DNA from: Exiguobacterium aestuarii
Lineage (GTDB): Bacteria > Bacillota > Bacilli > Exiguobacteriales > Exiguobacteriaceae
Assembly: GCF_020171655.1 (NCBI RefSeq)
Contig: NZ_JAIVAC010000001.1
Span: 372,001 to 436,000 of the forward strand
DNA: 64,000 bases
Direction: 5' to 3'
The position numbers were made by a program, and so were the translations under genes. Every line of letters starts with the position of its first letter. Position 1 is the first letter of the stretch. The notes below the pieces were generated by a model. The model saw only the letters and a program-made list of their open reading frames with translations, was not told the origin of the DNA and did not search any database. This document shows positions 46,726-59,803 of this stretch, piece by piece.

Positions 46726-47199
46726 ATGAAACGATATTACGGATTGGCCGTCATCTTGATTCTGCTCGATCAACTCACCAAATGGGTGGTTGTTCAGACG
46801 ATGACAATCGGTCAATCGATTGAAGTCATCCCGAACTTGTTATACTGGACCTCTTATCGCAATAAAGGAGCGGCTTGGGGGATGTTAGAAGGACAGATGG
46901 CGTTCTTTTTCGTCATCACGATTCTCGTCGTTGTAGGCCTTGTTTACTTCCTGCATAAAGAAGTGAACGGGTATCAGCTTCTCGGTTATAGTGTTGGACT
47001 GCTATTGGCCGGTGCAATCGGTAACTTTATCGATCGCCTGTTCCGCGGTGAAGTCGTCGACTTTGTCGATACGTATCCGTTTGGCTACAACTTCCCGATT
47101 TTTAACGTGGCCGATATGGCGCTTACGTTTGGGGTCATTTTAATGGTCATCGGGATTTTATTTGAAGAAAAATTACACAAAGAAAGGGGACAATCGTAA
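46726..47199 (+). CDS. lspA: Prolipoprotein signal peptidase (SPase II)
   Basis: LspA cleaves lipoprotein signal peptides. The 157-residue protein has four membrane segments. It opens with LILLDQLTKWVV, and the two catalytic Asp are in GNFIDRLFRGEVVDF (near residue 105) and FNVADMALTFG (near residue 127). ATG at 46726 follows AAAGGAG. Its stop shares one base with the ylyB start (TAATG). Substrates in this window include CtaC. Confidence 0.97.
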   Translation: MKRYYGLAVILILLDQLTKWVVVQTMTIGQSIEVIPNLLYWTSYRNKGAAWGMLEGQMAFFFVITILVVVGLVYFLHKEVNGYQLLGYSVGLLLAGAIGNFIDRLFRGEVVDFVDTYPFGYNFPIFNVADMALTFGVILMVIGILFEEKLHKERGQS

Positions 47200-48110
47200 T
47201 GGAATCCTATACTTTTGTCGCCGATGAAAAGGCAAGGATTGACAAGTGGGTGAGCGACCGTGGAGAATGGTCACGCTCACAAGTACAAGAATGGATTAAG
47301 ACCGGAGCACTTCTCGTTAATGGGAGTGCCGTCAAACCAAACTATAAGCTTCAAGTGGGCGATGAAATCGAAGTGAACGTCCCGGAAGCGGTGGAACTCG
47401 AAGTGTTACCTGAACACATTCCGCTTGAAATCGTTTATGAAGATGAAGATATGATTGTCGTCAATAAAGCACGTGGGATGGTCGTTCACCCTGCTGCCGG
47501 TCACACGTCTGGAACGCTCGTCAATGCGCTTCTCGGACATTGTGATGACCTCTCAGGCATCAATGGCGTCAAGCGCCCTGGAATCGTGCATCGAATCGAC
47601 AAAGACACGACAGGTCTCCTTATGGTCGCTAAAAATGACTTGGCTCATGAATCACTTGCGAGCCAGTTGAAAGACAAGACGATTAAACGTGAATATATTG
47701 CGCTCGTTCACGGCGAACTCGTTCACGAACTCGGGACAATCGAGGCACCGATTGGTCGCGATACAAATGATCGTCAGCGTATGACCGTGACGGACAAGAA
47801 CGCGAAAGAAGCGGTGACGCATTTCCGCTTGCTCGAGCGCTACAAAGACTTCACGCTCGTCGAGTGTAAACTCGAGACAGGTCGTACACACCAAATCCGT
47901 GTGCACATGCGCTATATCGGGCATCCGCTCGCAGGCGACCCGAAATATGGACCACGTCGGACAATTGATTTAGGCGGTCAAGCCCTACATGCGGCGACGC
48001 TCGGTTTCCACCATCCACGTACGAAAGAATGGATGGAATTTGAGGCACCCCTTCCAGAAGACTTTAAGACAGAACTCGCAAAGTTAGATAAAATCGAGAA
48101 AACTCGTTGA
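47199..48110 (+). CDS. ylyB: RluD-family 23S rRNA pseudouridine synthase (YlyB)
   Basis: The 303-residue enzyme has an N-terminal S4 domain (about 12-75, RIDKWVSDRGEWSRSQVQEWI) and a pseudouridine synthase domain with the catalytic Asp in HRIDKDTTGLLMVAK near residue 139. The GRTHQIRVHM motif follows. It most likely modifies 23S rRNA helix 69, as RluD does. The lspA-ylyB-pyrR order is that of B. subtilis. The pyr promoter -35 overlaps its stop codon. Confidence 0.94.
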   Translation: MESYTFVADEKARIDKWVSDRGEWSRSQVQEWIKTGALLVNGSAVKPNYKLQVGDEIEVNVPEAVELEVLPEHIPLEIVYEDEDMIVVNKARGMVVHPAAGHTSGTLVNALLGHCDDLSGINGVKRPGIVHRIDKDTTGLLMVAKNDLAHESLASQLKDKTIKREYIALVHGELVHELGTIEAPIGRDTNDRQRMTVTDKNAKEAVTHFRLLERYKDFTLVECKLETGRTHQIRVHMRYIGHPLAGDPKYGPRRTIDLGGQALHAATLGFHHPRTKEWMEFEAPLPEDFKTELAKLDKIEKTR

Positions 48111-48135
48111 CTTCTGTCACGTTCCGATTTATAGT
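48107..48135 (+). promoter_or_regulatory. Promoter of the pyr operon
   Basis: TTGACT and TATAGT are separated by exactly 17 bp, each one mismatch from consensus. Transcription would begin near 48142, upstream of the first PyrR site. The -35 overlaps the ylyB stop codon. Confidence 0.85.
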
Positions 48136-48150
48136 CTAGGAAGCATAACA

Positions 48151-48284
48151 CCTTTAAACCCAGTCCAGAGAGGCTGTGAAAGGATTGTGACCGCGGTCAC
48201 ACTAACGTCAATTCAACCCGGCATCAGACTGCCGTTTTTGATGAAGACTCCCTTTCCAGTCGGACGAGGGAGTCTTCTTTTTTT
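48151..48284 (+). promoter_or_regulatory. PyrR attenuator 1 (pyrR leader)
   Basis: The PyrR-binding loop AGTCCAGAGAGGCT (48162-48175) matches the consensus ARUCCNGNGAGGYU and is closed by CCTTT (48151-48155) and AAAGG (48179-48183). CTG-T-GAAAGG (48174-48183) can instead pair with CCTTTCCAG (48251-48259) as antiterminator. The terminator is AAGACTCCCT (48244-48253) with AGGGAGTCTT (48267-48276) and a T run. PyrR-UMP binding would free the terminator. A small CGGCA-N6-TGCCG-TTTTT hairpin (48219-48239) lies between. Confidence 0.93.
48186..48201. repeat. Perfect TGTGA-N6-TCACA palindrome inside the pyr leader
   Basis: TGTGACCGCGGTCACA is a 16-bp perfect palindrome, matching the Crp/Fnr consensus, about 52 bp downstream of the predicted pyr start site. 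As RNA it forms a 6-bp hairpin that fits inside the antiterminator, so it may be structural only. Confidence 0.5.
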
Positions 48285-48286
48285 GA

Positions 48287-48844
<558 letters not shown>

Positions 48845-48853
48845 TCTTAAAAA

Positions 48854-48886
48854 CCTTTAAGGTGGTCCAGAGAGGCCAGGAAGGAG
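48854..48886 (+). promoter_or_regulatory. PyrR site 2, placed on the pyrP ribosome binding site
   Basis: GGTCCAGAGAGGCC (48864-48877) fits the PyrR loop consensus except at its outer closing pair. A lower stem can form between CCTT (48854-48857) and AAGG (48881-48884), which is the core of the pyrP Shine-Dalgarno AAGGAG. The pyrR-pyrP gap is only 51 bp and contains no terminator. PyrR binding would therefore hide the ribosome binding site. Confidence 0.72.
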
Positions 48887-48895
48887 AAATTCAAT

Positions 48896-50200
48896 ATGAA
48901 ACAACCCGTTCTACACATCCACGAGCGTCCAGCTCACTTTCCACAATGGCTGTTATTCAGTCTTCAACACGTCTTCGCCATGTTCGGAGCGACGATTTTA
49001 GTCCCGATTTTAACAGGATTGAATACATCGGTCGCCCTCGTCGCTTCCGGAGTGGCCACGCTCTCATTCTTAGCGATTACGCGCTTCAAAGTCCCAACAT
49101 ACCTCGGTTCAAGTTTTGCCTACATCGCCCCAATCATTGCGGTCAGTCAGCAATGGGGTGTCGAAGCGGCACTGTTCGGCGGAATCATTGCCGGCTCGGT
49201 ATACGGTGTCGTTTCCTTGATCATCTATAAGACAGGCGTCAACTGGTTGCTCCGGTTGCTCCCACCAGTCGTCGTCGGACCGGTCATCATGGTCATCGGT
49301 TTGTCGCTCGCGCCGGTCGCCATCGACATGTCGATGAATCAAGACGGAGCTTATAATGGAACGTTCATGACAATCGCACTCCTGACACTTGGAATCACGA
49401 TGCTCGCCATGACAAAACTGAAAGGGGTTTGGGGAGCGGTTCCAATCCTTTTCGGAATCGTCGGAGGTTACGGGATTGCCGCAGCATTCGGAATCATCGA
49501 TTACTCACCAATTCAACAAGCAAGCTTGTTCCAACTCCCTGACTTCACGATGGTGTTCGTCGACTACATGCCAATGTGGCAAGTCGGTGCACTCCTCGCG
49601 ATCGTACCGGTCGCACTCGTCACGATGACCGAGCATATCGGCGATCAAATGGTCACATCTAAAATCATCGGACGAGAGACGATAAAAGATCCCGGCCTCC
49701 ATCGCACGCTACTCGGTGACGGGGTAGGGAAAGCAGTCGCTTCCGCACTCGGTGGTCCACCATGTACGACATACGGTGAGAACAACGGCGTCATGGCCAT
49801 CACACGCGTCTACAGTGTCTATGTCATCGCTGGAGCGGCGCTCATGGCCATCAGCTTCGGATTCCTCGGTCATATCGAGGCATTCATCTCAACGATTCCG
49901 AATCCAGTCAAAGGTGGCATCTCGATTCTCTTATTCGGGGTCATCGCGTCGAACGGACTAAGGACGATGGTAGAGAGCAAAGTCGATTTGGCAGAAAAAC
50001 GCAACTTGATCATCTCATCGGTCATCCTCGTCATCGGGCTAGGTGGTGCGATGATTCAACTCGGCAGCTTCCCTGTACAAGGGATGGCGCTCGCGACGGT
50101 CGTCGGAATTCTCTTAAACGCCATCTTACCGAAAGAGGAAGTCGAGACGGTCGTGGAAGTCAGCACAACTGAAGAAACGAAACAAGCAAGTAACTTTTAA
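48896..50200 (+). CDS. pyrP: Uracil permease
   Basis: The 434-residue NCS2 (UraA-type) transporter has about 14 membrane segments and the family motifs LGSSFAYIAPI near residue 72, MVTMTEHIGDQMV-like TMTEHIGDQMVTSKI near residue 243 with the substrate-binding Glu, and GGPPCTTYGENNGVMAITRVYS near residue 286. It imports uracil for salvage. ATG at 48896 is 9 nt after AAGGAG. The position between pyrR and pyrB and two flanking PyrR sites tie it to pyrimidine control. Confidence 0.97.
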   Translation: MKQPVLHIHERPAHFPQWLLFSLQHVFAMFGATILVPILTGLNTSVALVASGVATLSFLAITRFKVPTYLGSSFAYIAPIIAVSQQWGVEAALFGGIIAGSVYGVVSLIIYKTGVNWLLRLLPPVVVGPVIMVIGLSLAPVAIDMSMNQDGAYNGTFMTIALLTLGITMLAMTKLKGVWGAVPILFGIVGGYGIAAAFGIIDYSPIQQASLFQLPDFTMVFVDYMPMWQVGALLAIVPVALVTMTEHIGDQMVTSKIIGRETIKDPGLHRTLLGDGVGKAVASALGGPPCTTYGENNGVMAITRVYSVYVIAGAALMAISFGFLGHIEAFISTIPNPVKGGISILLFGVIASNGLRTMVESKVDLAEKRNLIISSVILVIGLGGAMIQLGSFPVQGMALATVVGILLNAILPKEEVETVVEVSTTEETKQASNF

Positions 50201-50297
50201 TTCGATCCCGTGAGGTCGGCAAAGTGAAGGCTCGTTTATTTGGGTGTACCTTGCCCAAATGAAGGCGTCCCTTCACATCGGTGAAGAGACGCCTTTT
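50193..50297 (+). promoter_or_regulatory. PyrR attenuator 3 (pyrP-pyrB gap)
   Basis: The PyrR loop GATCCCGTGAGGTC (50204-50217) is closed by ACTTT (50193-50197, inside the pyrP end) and AAAGT (50221-50225). The antiterminator pairs GTGAAGG (50224-50230) with CCTTCAC (50270-50276), enclosing an ATTTGGG/CCCAAAT hairpin. The terminator is AAGGCGTC (50262-50269) with GACGCCTT (50288-50295), an inner TTCAC/GTGAA stem and a T run. The three structures exclude each other as expected for PyrR attenuation. Confidence 0.92.
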
Positions 50298-50329
50298 CTC
50301 TTTGCCTCTAACAAAAGGAGGAGACGAAC

Positions 50330-51244
50330 ATGAATACGATGCAAACGAATGTCAAACCAGTCAAACACTTCGTCAGCTTAGACACACTCTCGCTCGATGA
50401 GATCATGGGCATGATTGAAGAGTCATTGCGCTATAAGCAAGGGGACCTACCCCCACTATTCGATGGGAAGACGGTCGCAAACCTGTTCTTTGAAAACTCG
50501 ACGCGTACGAAAAACTCGTTTCAAATGGCCGAGCGACACTTGAACATGCAAGAGATTCCGTTTGATGTGACGACGTCATCGGTCACGAAGGGAGAGACAC
50601 TCTACGACACGTGCAAGACGCTCGAAGCGATTGGAGTTGACGCACTCGTCATCCGACATCCAGAAGCAGGATACTATCATGAACTCGTTGAGAAGTTGAA
50701 GATCCCGGTACTCAATGGGGGCGACGGGAGTGGCGAACACCCTTCCCAATCACTACTCGACCTCGTCACAATCTTTGAAGAGTTCAGAACGTTCCAAGGA
50801 TTAAACGTTGCCATCTGTGGAGACCTCGTTCATAGTCGCGTCGCTCGATCGAATGCGAGTGTGTTGAAGCGTCTCGGGGCAAACGTCGTCGGATGCAGCC
50901 CAGCCTCATGGTGGGATGATTCGATGGGGCTTGAGCGTAAAGAACTTGATGATGTGCTAGCAGTAAGTGACGTCATCATGCTGTTACGGGTTCAGCACGA
51001 GCGTCATATCATGGGAGACATTTTCTCGAAAGAGGAATATCACACACGATATGGACTGACGGTCGAGCGAGTCGAGCGGATGAAAGAAGGGGCCATCATC
51101 ATGCATCCGGCACCGGTCAATCGGGATGTCGAGATTGCGGGCAGTCTGATCGAACATGAACGGTCACGCATCTTCCCGCAAATGAAGAACGGCGTCTATG
51201 CACGCATGAGCATCTTAAATCGAGCATTAGGAGGACAACAATGA
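50330..51244 (+). CDS. pyrB: Aspartate carbamoyltransferase catalytic chain
   Basis: PyrB joins carbamoyl phosphate and aspartate. The 304-residue protein has the carbamoyl-phosphate site [16 protein letters not shown] near residue 49, [15 protein letters not shown] near residue 128, and a C-terminal [15 protein letters not shown] at 50330 is 7 nt after AAAGGAGGAG. There is no pyrI regulatory-chain gene, as is usual in Bacilli. It overlaps pyrC by four bases. Confidence 0.97.
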   Translation: MNTMQTNVKPVKHFVSLDTLSLDEIMGMIEESLRYKQGDLPPLFDGKTVANLFFENSTRTKNSFQMAERHLNMQEIPFDVTTSSVTKGETLYDTCKTLEAIGVDALVIRHPEAGYYHELVEKLKIPVLNGGDGSGEHPSQSLLDLVTIFEEFRTFQGLNVAICGDLVHSRVARSNASVLKRLGANVVGCSPASWWDDSMGLERKELDDVLAVSDVIMLLRVQHERHIMGDIFSKEEYHTRYGLTVERVERMKEGAIIMHPAPVNRDVEIAGSLIEHERSRIFPQMKNGVYARMSILNRALGGQQ

Positions 51245-52521
51245 TACTTCAACACGCGACATGGTATGACAACGGGACAAAACGCACGACAAACATCCTA
51301 TTGAAAGACGGAAAAATCGAATCGCTCAATTATAACGGGTCGACAGCCGGGGAAGAAGTCATCGATGCGACAGACTACCTACTCGCACCAGGACTTGTCG
51401 ATGTTCACGTCCACTTGCGTGAGCCGGGAGGCGAAGCGAAAGAAACGATCAAAACGGGAACGATGGCGGCAGCGGCGGGTGGATTCACGACAATCTGTTC
51501 GATGCCGAACACGCGACCGGTACCAGACGATCGCGTCACGATGGACGCGCTCCTTCAAAAGATTGAGCAAGATGCGGTTGTCCGTGTCCTTCCATACGCT
51601 GCCATCACGAAGCGGCAGCTCGGTGAAGAACAGGTTGATATGGAATCTCTATCAGATGCATTTGCCTTCACCGATGACGGGGTCGGTGTTCAATCGGCGG
51701 CGATGATGCGACAAGCGATGCGTGAAGCGAAACGGTTGAATAAGGCCGTCGTCGCGCACTGTGAAGACAATACGCTAAAAGCAGGATCGGTCCACGAAGG
51801 GAAGTTCAGTGAGGCGCACGGGATTCAAGGGATTCCAAGTCTTGCAGAGAGTATCCATATCGCCCGAGATGTGCTGATCGCCGAAGAAACGGGCTGTCAT
51901 TATCACGTGTGTCACGTCTCATCGCGGCAATCGGTCCGTGTCATCCGAGATGCGAAGCGGGCAGGTATTCAAGTGACGGCAGAAGTGACTCCTCACCACC
52001 TCGTCTTGAGCGAAGACGATATCCCAGGGCTCGATGCCAACTTCAAGATGAATCCTCCGCTCCGAAGCGAGGACGATCGACAGGCGCTTCTTGAAGGATT
52101 ATTCGATGGAACGATTGACATGATTGCGACAGACCATGCCCCACATACGGCAGAGGAAAAAGCGCAAGGGATCGAGCGTGCACCGTTCGGGATTACCGGA
52201 TTTGAGACAGCGTTCCCGCTTCTGTACACGACGTTCGTGAAGACGGGCATCATGAAAGAACATCAGTTAATCGACTGGATGACGAAGCGTCCGAGCGACG
52301 TATTTGGATTAGCAAGAGGTGAACTGAAAGTTGGGGCGGATGCCGATTTGGTACTGATCGATACAGATAAGACGCGCGTGGTGGATCCGTCGACGTTCTA
52401 TTCAAAAGGAAAGAACACACCGTTTACGGGGAAACAACTTGTCGGATGGCCGGTCATGACGATGGTCGGTGGCGAAATTGTATATAAGGGGCGATTTGAT
52501 GAAACGAACATTATGGCTTGA
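51241..52521 (+). CDS. pyrC: Dihydroorotase
   Basis: PyrC closes carbamoyl aspartate to dihydroorotate. The 426-residue type I amidohydrolase has the HxH zinc motif in [12 protein letters not shown] near residue 57, [31 protein letters not shown] and IATDHAPHT near residue 303. The start overlaps pyrB (ATGA) and the 3' end overlaps pyrAA by 23 bp. Confidence 0.97.
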   Translation: MILQHATWYDNGTKRTTNILLKDGKIESLNYNGSTAGEEVIDATDYLLAPGLVDVHVHLREPGGEAKETIKTGTMAAAAGGFTTICSMPNTRPVPDDRVTMDALLQKIEQDAVVRVLPYAAITKRQLGEEQVDMESLSDAFAFTDDGVGVQSAAMMRQAMREAKRLNKAVVAHCEDNTLKAGSVHEGKFSEAHGIQGIPSLAESIHIARDVLIAEETGCHYHVCHVSSRQSVRVIRDAKRAGIQVTAEVTPHHLVLSEDDIPGLDANFKMNPPLRSEDDRQALLEGLFDGTIDMIATDHAPHTAEEKAQGIERAPFGITGFETAFPLLYTTFVKTGIMKEHQLIDWMTKRPSDVFGLARGELKVGADADLVLIDTDKTRVVDPSTFYSKGKNTPFTGKQLVGWPVMTMVGGEIVYKGRFDETNIMA

Positions 52522-53581
52522 GGATGGAATGAAATTTGTCGGTAAAGGATTCGGGGCACCAGCGGATACGATTGGGGAAGTCGTCTTCCAAACAGGTATG
52601 ACCGGTTATCAAGAAATTTTGTCGGATCCGTCGTATTGCGACCAGATGATCGTGCTGACGAACCCGTTGATCGGAAACTACGGTGTCAATCGTGAAGACT
52701 TCGAAACGACAGTTCCGATGGCAAAAGCATTGATTGTAAAAGAGGCTTGCGACACACCGTCGAACTTCCGTTCCACGGCGACGCTAGATGCAACGCTTAC
52801 TCGCTTCGGCATCCCAGGGTTATCCGATATCGATACGCGCATGTTGACACGTCACTTACGGGCACAAGGTGTCATGCGAGGTGTCCTCGTTGATGGTGAG
52901 TTGACATGGGACGAAGTACAGTCTCGCTTTAACGAACTGTCTCCGAACGACCAAGTCGCACGCGTCTCGACGAAACGGACGTATGTAAGTACTGGTACGG
53001 GGCCACGGATCGCGTTGATCGACTTTGGGGCCAAACTTGGCATCATGCGCGAGTTGATGAAGCGGGACTGTGAAGTCATCGTCTTTCCACATGACACTAC
53101 GGCAGAAGACGTGTTGCGGTACGAGCCAGATGGCATCATGTTGTCGAACGGACCGGGGGATCCGAAAGACGTCCCGACAGCGATTCCACTCATTCAACAA
53201 CTCATGCCGACGACACCGATGTTCGGGATTTGTCTCGGTCATCAACTGATCGCGCTCGCGAACGGGGCGAACACATTCAAACTTCCGTTCGGACACCGTG
53301 GAGCGAACCATCCTGTCCTTGAATTGGAGACAGGCGCCGTGACGATTACATCTCAAAACCATGGATACGCAGTAGAGGAGGCATCACTACTCGATACAGC
53401 GCTCATCGTGACACATCGTGCGGTCAACGACGGAACGATCGAAGGAGTGAAACATCTGCATCATCCGACATTCTCGGTACAGTATCACCCGGAAGCAGCA
53501 CCAGGACCATATGACGCCAACGATTTATTTGACCGTTTCATGCAACTCGTTCAAGAAAACAAACAGAAAGTGGGAATTTGA
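52499..53581 (+). CDS. pyrAA: Carbamoyl phosphate synthase small (glutaminase) subunit
   Basis: The subunit releases ammonia from glutamine for PyrAB. The 360-residue protein has an N-terminal CarA domain ([16 protein letters not shown]) and a C-terminal class I glutaminase with the catalytic Cys in FGICLGHQL near residue 243 and His/Glu in YHPEAAPGP near residue 330. ATG at 52499 ([10 protein letters not shown]) fits the family; the ten upstream codons do not. It overlaps pyrC by 23 bp. Confidence 0.96.
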   Translation: MKRTLWLEDGMKFVGKGFGAPADTIGEVVFQTGMTGYQEILSDPSYCDQMIVLTNPLIGNYGVNREDFETTVPMAKALIVKEACDTPSNFRSTATLDATLTRFGIPGLSDIDTRMLTRHLRAQGVMRGVLVDGELTWDEVQSRFNELSPNDQVARVSTKRTYVSTGTGPRIALIDFGAKLGIMRELMKRDCEVIVFPHDTTAEDVLRYEPDGIMLSNGPGDPKDVPTAIPLIQQLMPTTPMFGICLGHQLIALANGANTFKLPFGHRGANHPVLELETGAVTITSQNHGYAVEEASLLDTALIVTHRAVNDGTIEGVKHLHHPTFSVQYHPEAAPGPYDANDLFDRFMQLVQENKQKVGI

Positions 53582-53582
53582 C

Positions 53583-56500
53583 ATGCCAAAACGACCAGAT
53601 ATTCAGAAAATCCTTGTGATCGGATCAGGACCGATTGTGATCGGACAAGCAGCAGAATTTGATTATGCTGGTACACAGGCATGTCTTGCCTTGAAAGAAG
53701 AAGGCTACGAGGTCATTCTCGTCAACTCGAACCCGGCGACAATCATGACGGACCCAACGACAGCGGATCGCGTGTATATCGAACCGCTCGAACCCGAATT
53801 CGTCGAGCGAATCATCCGCCAAGAACGCCCCGATGCGCTACTCGCGACACTCGGTGGCCAAACAGGATTGAACTTGGCGTTTGAACTCGATAAGCGGGGA
53901 GTATTACGCGATTGTGGGGTAGAATTACTCGGAACGAATCTAGCCGCCATCGTACAAGCTGAAGACCGTGAGCAGTTCCGTAACCTCATGTTCGAGCTCG
54001 GGCATGGCGTTCCTGAGAGTGAAATCGTTCATACGCTCGATTCTGCTTGGGGATTTGCAGAGCGTATCGGATATCCGATCATCATTCGACCTGCTTACAC
54101 GCTCGGCGGAACCGGTGGAGGGATTGCCCATGACCGTGAATCGTTCGAGCAAATCGTCGAATCTGGTTTAAAGGCGAGTCCAGTGACGCAAGTGTTGTTA
54201 GAGAAGTCGATTGCCGGGATGAAAGAAGTCGAATTTGAGGTGATGCGTGACTCGAGCGACCAGGCCATCATCGTCTGTGCGATGGAAAACTTTGACCCGG
54301 TAGGTGTCCATACAGGAGACTCAATCGTATTCGCACCGACTCAGACGTTATCGGACCGCGATTATCAGATGCTTCGTAGCGTCTCGCTCGACATCATCCG
54401 GGCACTCGGGATCGAAGGAGGATGTAACATCCAGTTCGCTCTCGACCCAGATAGCTTCACATACTACGTCATCGAAGTGAACCCACGTGTTTCACGAAGC
54501 TCGGCGCTCGCATCAAAAGCGACAGGCTATCCGATCGCCAAACTCGCTGCAAAAGTCGCTGTCGGCTATAAGTTGTCAGAATTAAAAAACCCGGTCACCG
54601 AGACGAGCTACGCATCATTCGAGCCGGCACTTGATTATGTCGTTGCCAAAATCCCTCGTTTCGCTTTCGATAAGTTTGAGTCCGCGGATCGCCGCTTAGG
54701 TACACAAATGAAAGCGACGGGTGAAGTCATGGCCATCGGTCGAAACTTAGAAGAGGCGCTTTTAAAAGCCGTGCGCTCGCTCGAACTTGGGATGGAGGAA
54801 TTATATCTCCCGCAACTTAAGGACTTGAGCACAGAACAGCTCGAGCACGGTCTCGTTCACCCGACAGACGAGCGCTTGTTCATGGTATATGAGGCTCTTC
54901 GCCGCGGATACACGGTAGAAGCGCTTCATCAATTGACGAAAATCGATCGTTTCTACTTACACAAACTGAATCATATTTGGCAGACCGAGCAACAACTTGC
55001 ATCGGAGCCATTGACGTCAGAGCGTTTGCTCGACGTGAAGCGACTCGGCTTCAGTGACGTCGCCATCGCCCGAATCCTTGAGACAGACGTTGAAACGATT
55101 CGTGCGCAACGTCACGGATGGAACATCCGCCCTGTGTATAAGATGGTCGACACGTGTGCGGCGGAATTCGCATCGGAGACGCCATATTTCTACGGGACCT
55201 ATGAAGTGGAGAACGAAGCGGTGAAGACAGACCGCCCATCGATCCTCGTCCTCGGATCAGGTCCGATCCGAATCGGTCAAGGTGTCGAGTTTGACTATGC
55301 GACCGTTCATTCCATTCAGACGATTCGTGACGCCGGATATGAAGCCATCATCATCAACAACAACCCAGAGACGGTCTCGACAGACTTCTCCATCTCCGAC
55401 CGCCTGTACTTCGAGCCGTTGACGACGGAAGATGTGTTAGAAGTCATCGATAACGAGAATCCGCTCGGCGTCATCGTTCAATTCGGTGGACAGACCGCCA
55501 TCAACTTGGCGGCATCGCTCGAAGCGAACGGCGTGAAGATTCTCGGGACGTCATTAGAAGACATCGATCGCGCCGAAGACCGGAAGGCGTTCGAGGCAAC
55601 CTTGTCAGCTGAACGATTGGCCCAACCACCAGGGAAGACAGCGACGAACGTCGAAGAGGCGGTTGCATGTGCGAATGAACTCGGTTACCCGGTACTCGTC
55701 CGACCATCTTACGTCCTCGGGGGACGGGCGATGGAGATTGTCTATGAACAGTCAGAGCTCGAGCGTTACATGCGAAACGCCGTCATCGCCTCGAAAGATC
55801 GTCCGGTTCTCATCGACCGCTATTTAACGGGAATTGAGATTGAAGTCGACGCGATTTGTGACGGGACGGACGTCTATATCCCAGGCATCATGGAGCATAT
55901 CGAACGTGCCGGTGTACACTCTGGTGACTCGATCGCTGTATATCCACCACAACGCCTCAGTGACGCGCTGAAGCAAAAAGTCGTCGACTACACGATCAAA
56001 TTGGCGAAAGCGTTCCGCATCAAAGGACTTCTGAACATCCAGTTCGTCTATGCAGATGATTTGTATGTCATCGAAGTAAACCCGCGTGCGAGCCGAACGG
56101 TTCCGTTCATCTCAAAAGTGACAGGTTTACCGGTCGCACGAATTGCGACGCAAACAATTCTCGGAACGAGCTTGAAAGAACTTGGTCTTGGAACAGGCAT
56201 CCATCCCGAGTCAGAGAGCATCTCTGTCAAAGTGCCGGTCTTCTCTTTCGCGAAATTAAAAGAAGTCGATCCGTCGCTTGGACCTGAGATGAAATCGACA
56301 GGGGAAGTCATGGCAACAGACCGGACTCTTGAAAAAGCGCTCTATAAAGGTCTTGTCGCAGCTGGAATGAACATCGCCTTAAAAGGAAACGTCCTCATGA
56401 CAATCGCAGATCACGACAAGGATGAGGCGATTGCCTTAGCCAAACGATTTGACCGTCTCGGCTTCCGTCTCATGGCGACGAGCGGTACGGCAGATGGACT

Positions 56501-56782
56501 AGAAGCGGAGCAGATGCGCGTCCGTCGGGTCGGGAAGATTCAAGAATCAGGTGAGACGATGCTCAGCGTGATCGAACGCGGGGAAGTCGACTTGATCATC
56601 AATACGACGAGTCGCGACGCACTCGTGACGAAAGACGGCTTCTTGATTCGACGTACGGCCGCCGAGCAAGGCACAGTGTGCCTCACATCGCTCGACACGG
56701 TCGAAGCGCTATTACAAGTCATTGAAAGTCTGTCATTCCAAACGGTCAGCATTCCAGCATTCACGAAGTTCGGGGTGATGGT

Positions 56783-56786
<4 letters not shown>
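53583..56786 (+). CDS. pyrAB: Carbamoyl phosphate synthase large subunit
   Basis: The 1067-residue protein makes carbamoyl phosphate from bicarbonate, ammonia and two ATP. It is two homologous ATP-grasp halves: [20 protein letters not shown] at the N-terminus and the repeat [19 protein letters not shown] near residue 555. The sequences [21 protein letters not shown] and [21 protein letters not shown] occupy equal places in each half. An MGS-like allosteric domain follows (about 925-1067). ATG at 53583 begins MPKRPDIQK, typical of the family. Its stop overlaps pyrK. Confidence 0.98.
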
Positions 56787-59087
<2,301 letters not shown>

Positions 59088-59104
<17 letters not shown>

Positions 59105-59714
59105 AGCCTTATTACGAATCAAAGCCGTCACATTATCACCGACGGAGCCATATACATGGTCGAGCGGGTTGAGAAGCCCAATCTATTGTGACAACCGATT
59201 GACGCTCAGTTATCCCGATATCCGTAACATGATCATCGATGGATTGGTGGACGCAGTCGGATCAATAGAAATCGATGTCATCGCGGGAACGGCCACAGCC
59301 GGTATCCCACACGGCGCTTTACTTGCCGACCGTCTCGGTCTTCCATTCATTTACGTCCGCTCGAGTGCGAAAGGACATGGGAAAGGGAATCAAATCGAGG
59401 GGAAACTCGACGGTGGAGCACGCGTGCTCGTCATCGAAGATTTGTTGTCGACAGGTATGTCAAGTATCGATGCAGCCCATGCGATTCGTGAAGCGGGCGG
59501 TGAGGTCGTCTGCATTCAAGCCATCTTCTCTTACGGATTGCCGATTTTAGAGAAGAATTTAGCGGATGCAAATCTCAGTGCCACTTCATTGACGACATTC
59601 CCTGAATTGGTCGAGGTTGCGGAATCGACAGGGAACTTAACCCAATCAGAGATTCACTCTCTTCGCGAGTGGCAACAAGATCCTCGCGCCTGGAGCGACC
59701 TCGTCACGTCTTAA
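59088..59714 (+). CDS. pyrE: Orotate phosphoribosyltransferase
   Basis: PyrE adds orotate to PRPP. The 208-residue protein has SGLRSPIYCDNRLTLSYP near residue 24, GTATAGIPHGALLAD, the flexible-loop SSAKGHGKGNQIEG, and the PRPP motif VLVIEDLLSTGMSS near residue 115. It is the last gene of the pyr operon and overlaps pyrF; a terminator follows the stop codon at once. Confidence 0.97.
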
Positions 59715-59741
59715 GAATCCACCTTCGGGCGGATTCTTTTT
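59713..59741 (+). terminator. pyr operon terminator
   Basis: AAGAATCC-A-CC and GG-C-GGATTCTT pair around a TTCG loop with one mismatch and continue into a T run. Confidence 0.9.
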
Positions 59742-59803
59742 CAATTCGGCATATGTCATACTTCATGGTAAACTGATGAAAGTGAACCAAGAAGGAGAGG
59801 CAT

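Noticed and set aside
52856-53362. 168-codon minus-strand frame inside pyrAA
   Set aside because: The frame mirrors the carbamoyl phosphate synthase coding region and the product is rich in Arg, His and Asp, typical of antisense shadows.
53511-53582. N-terminal extension of pyrAB starting at 53511
   Set aside because: The extra 24 codons overlap the 3' end of pyrAA and are not part of the family; the conserved start is MPKRPDIQK at 53583.
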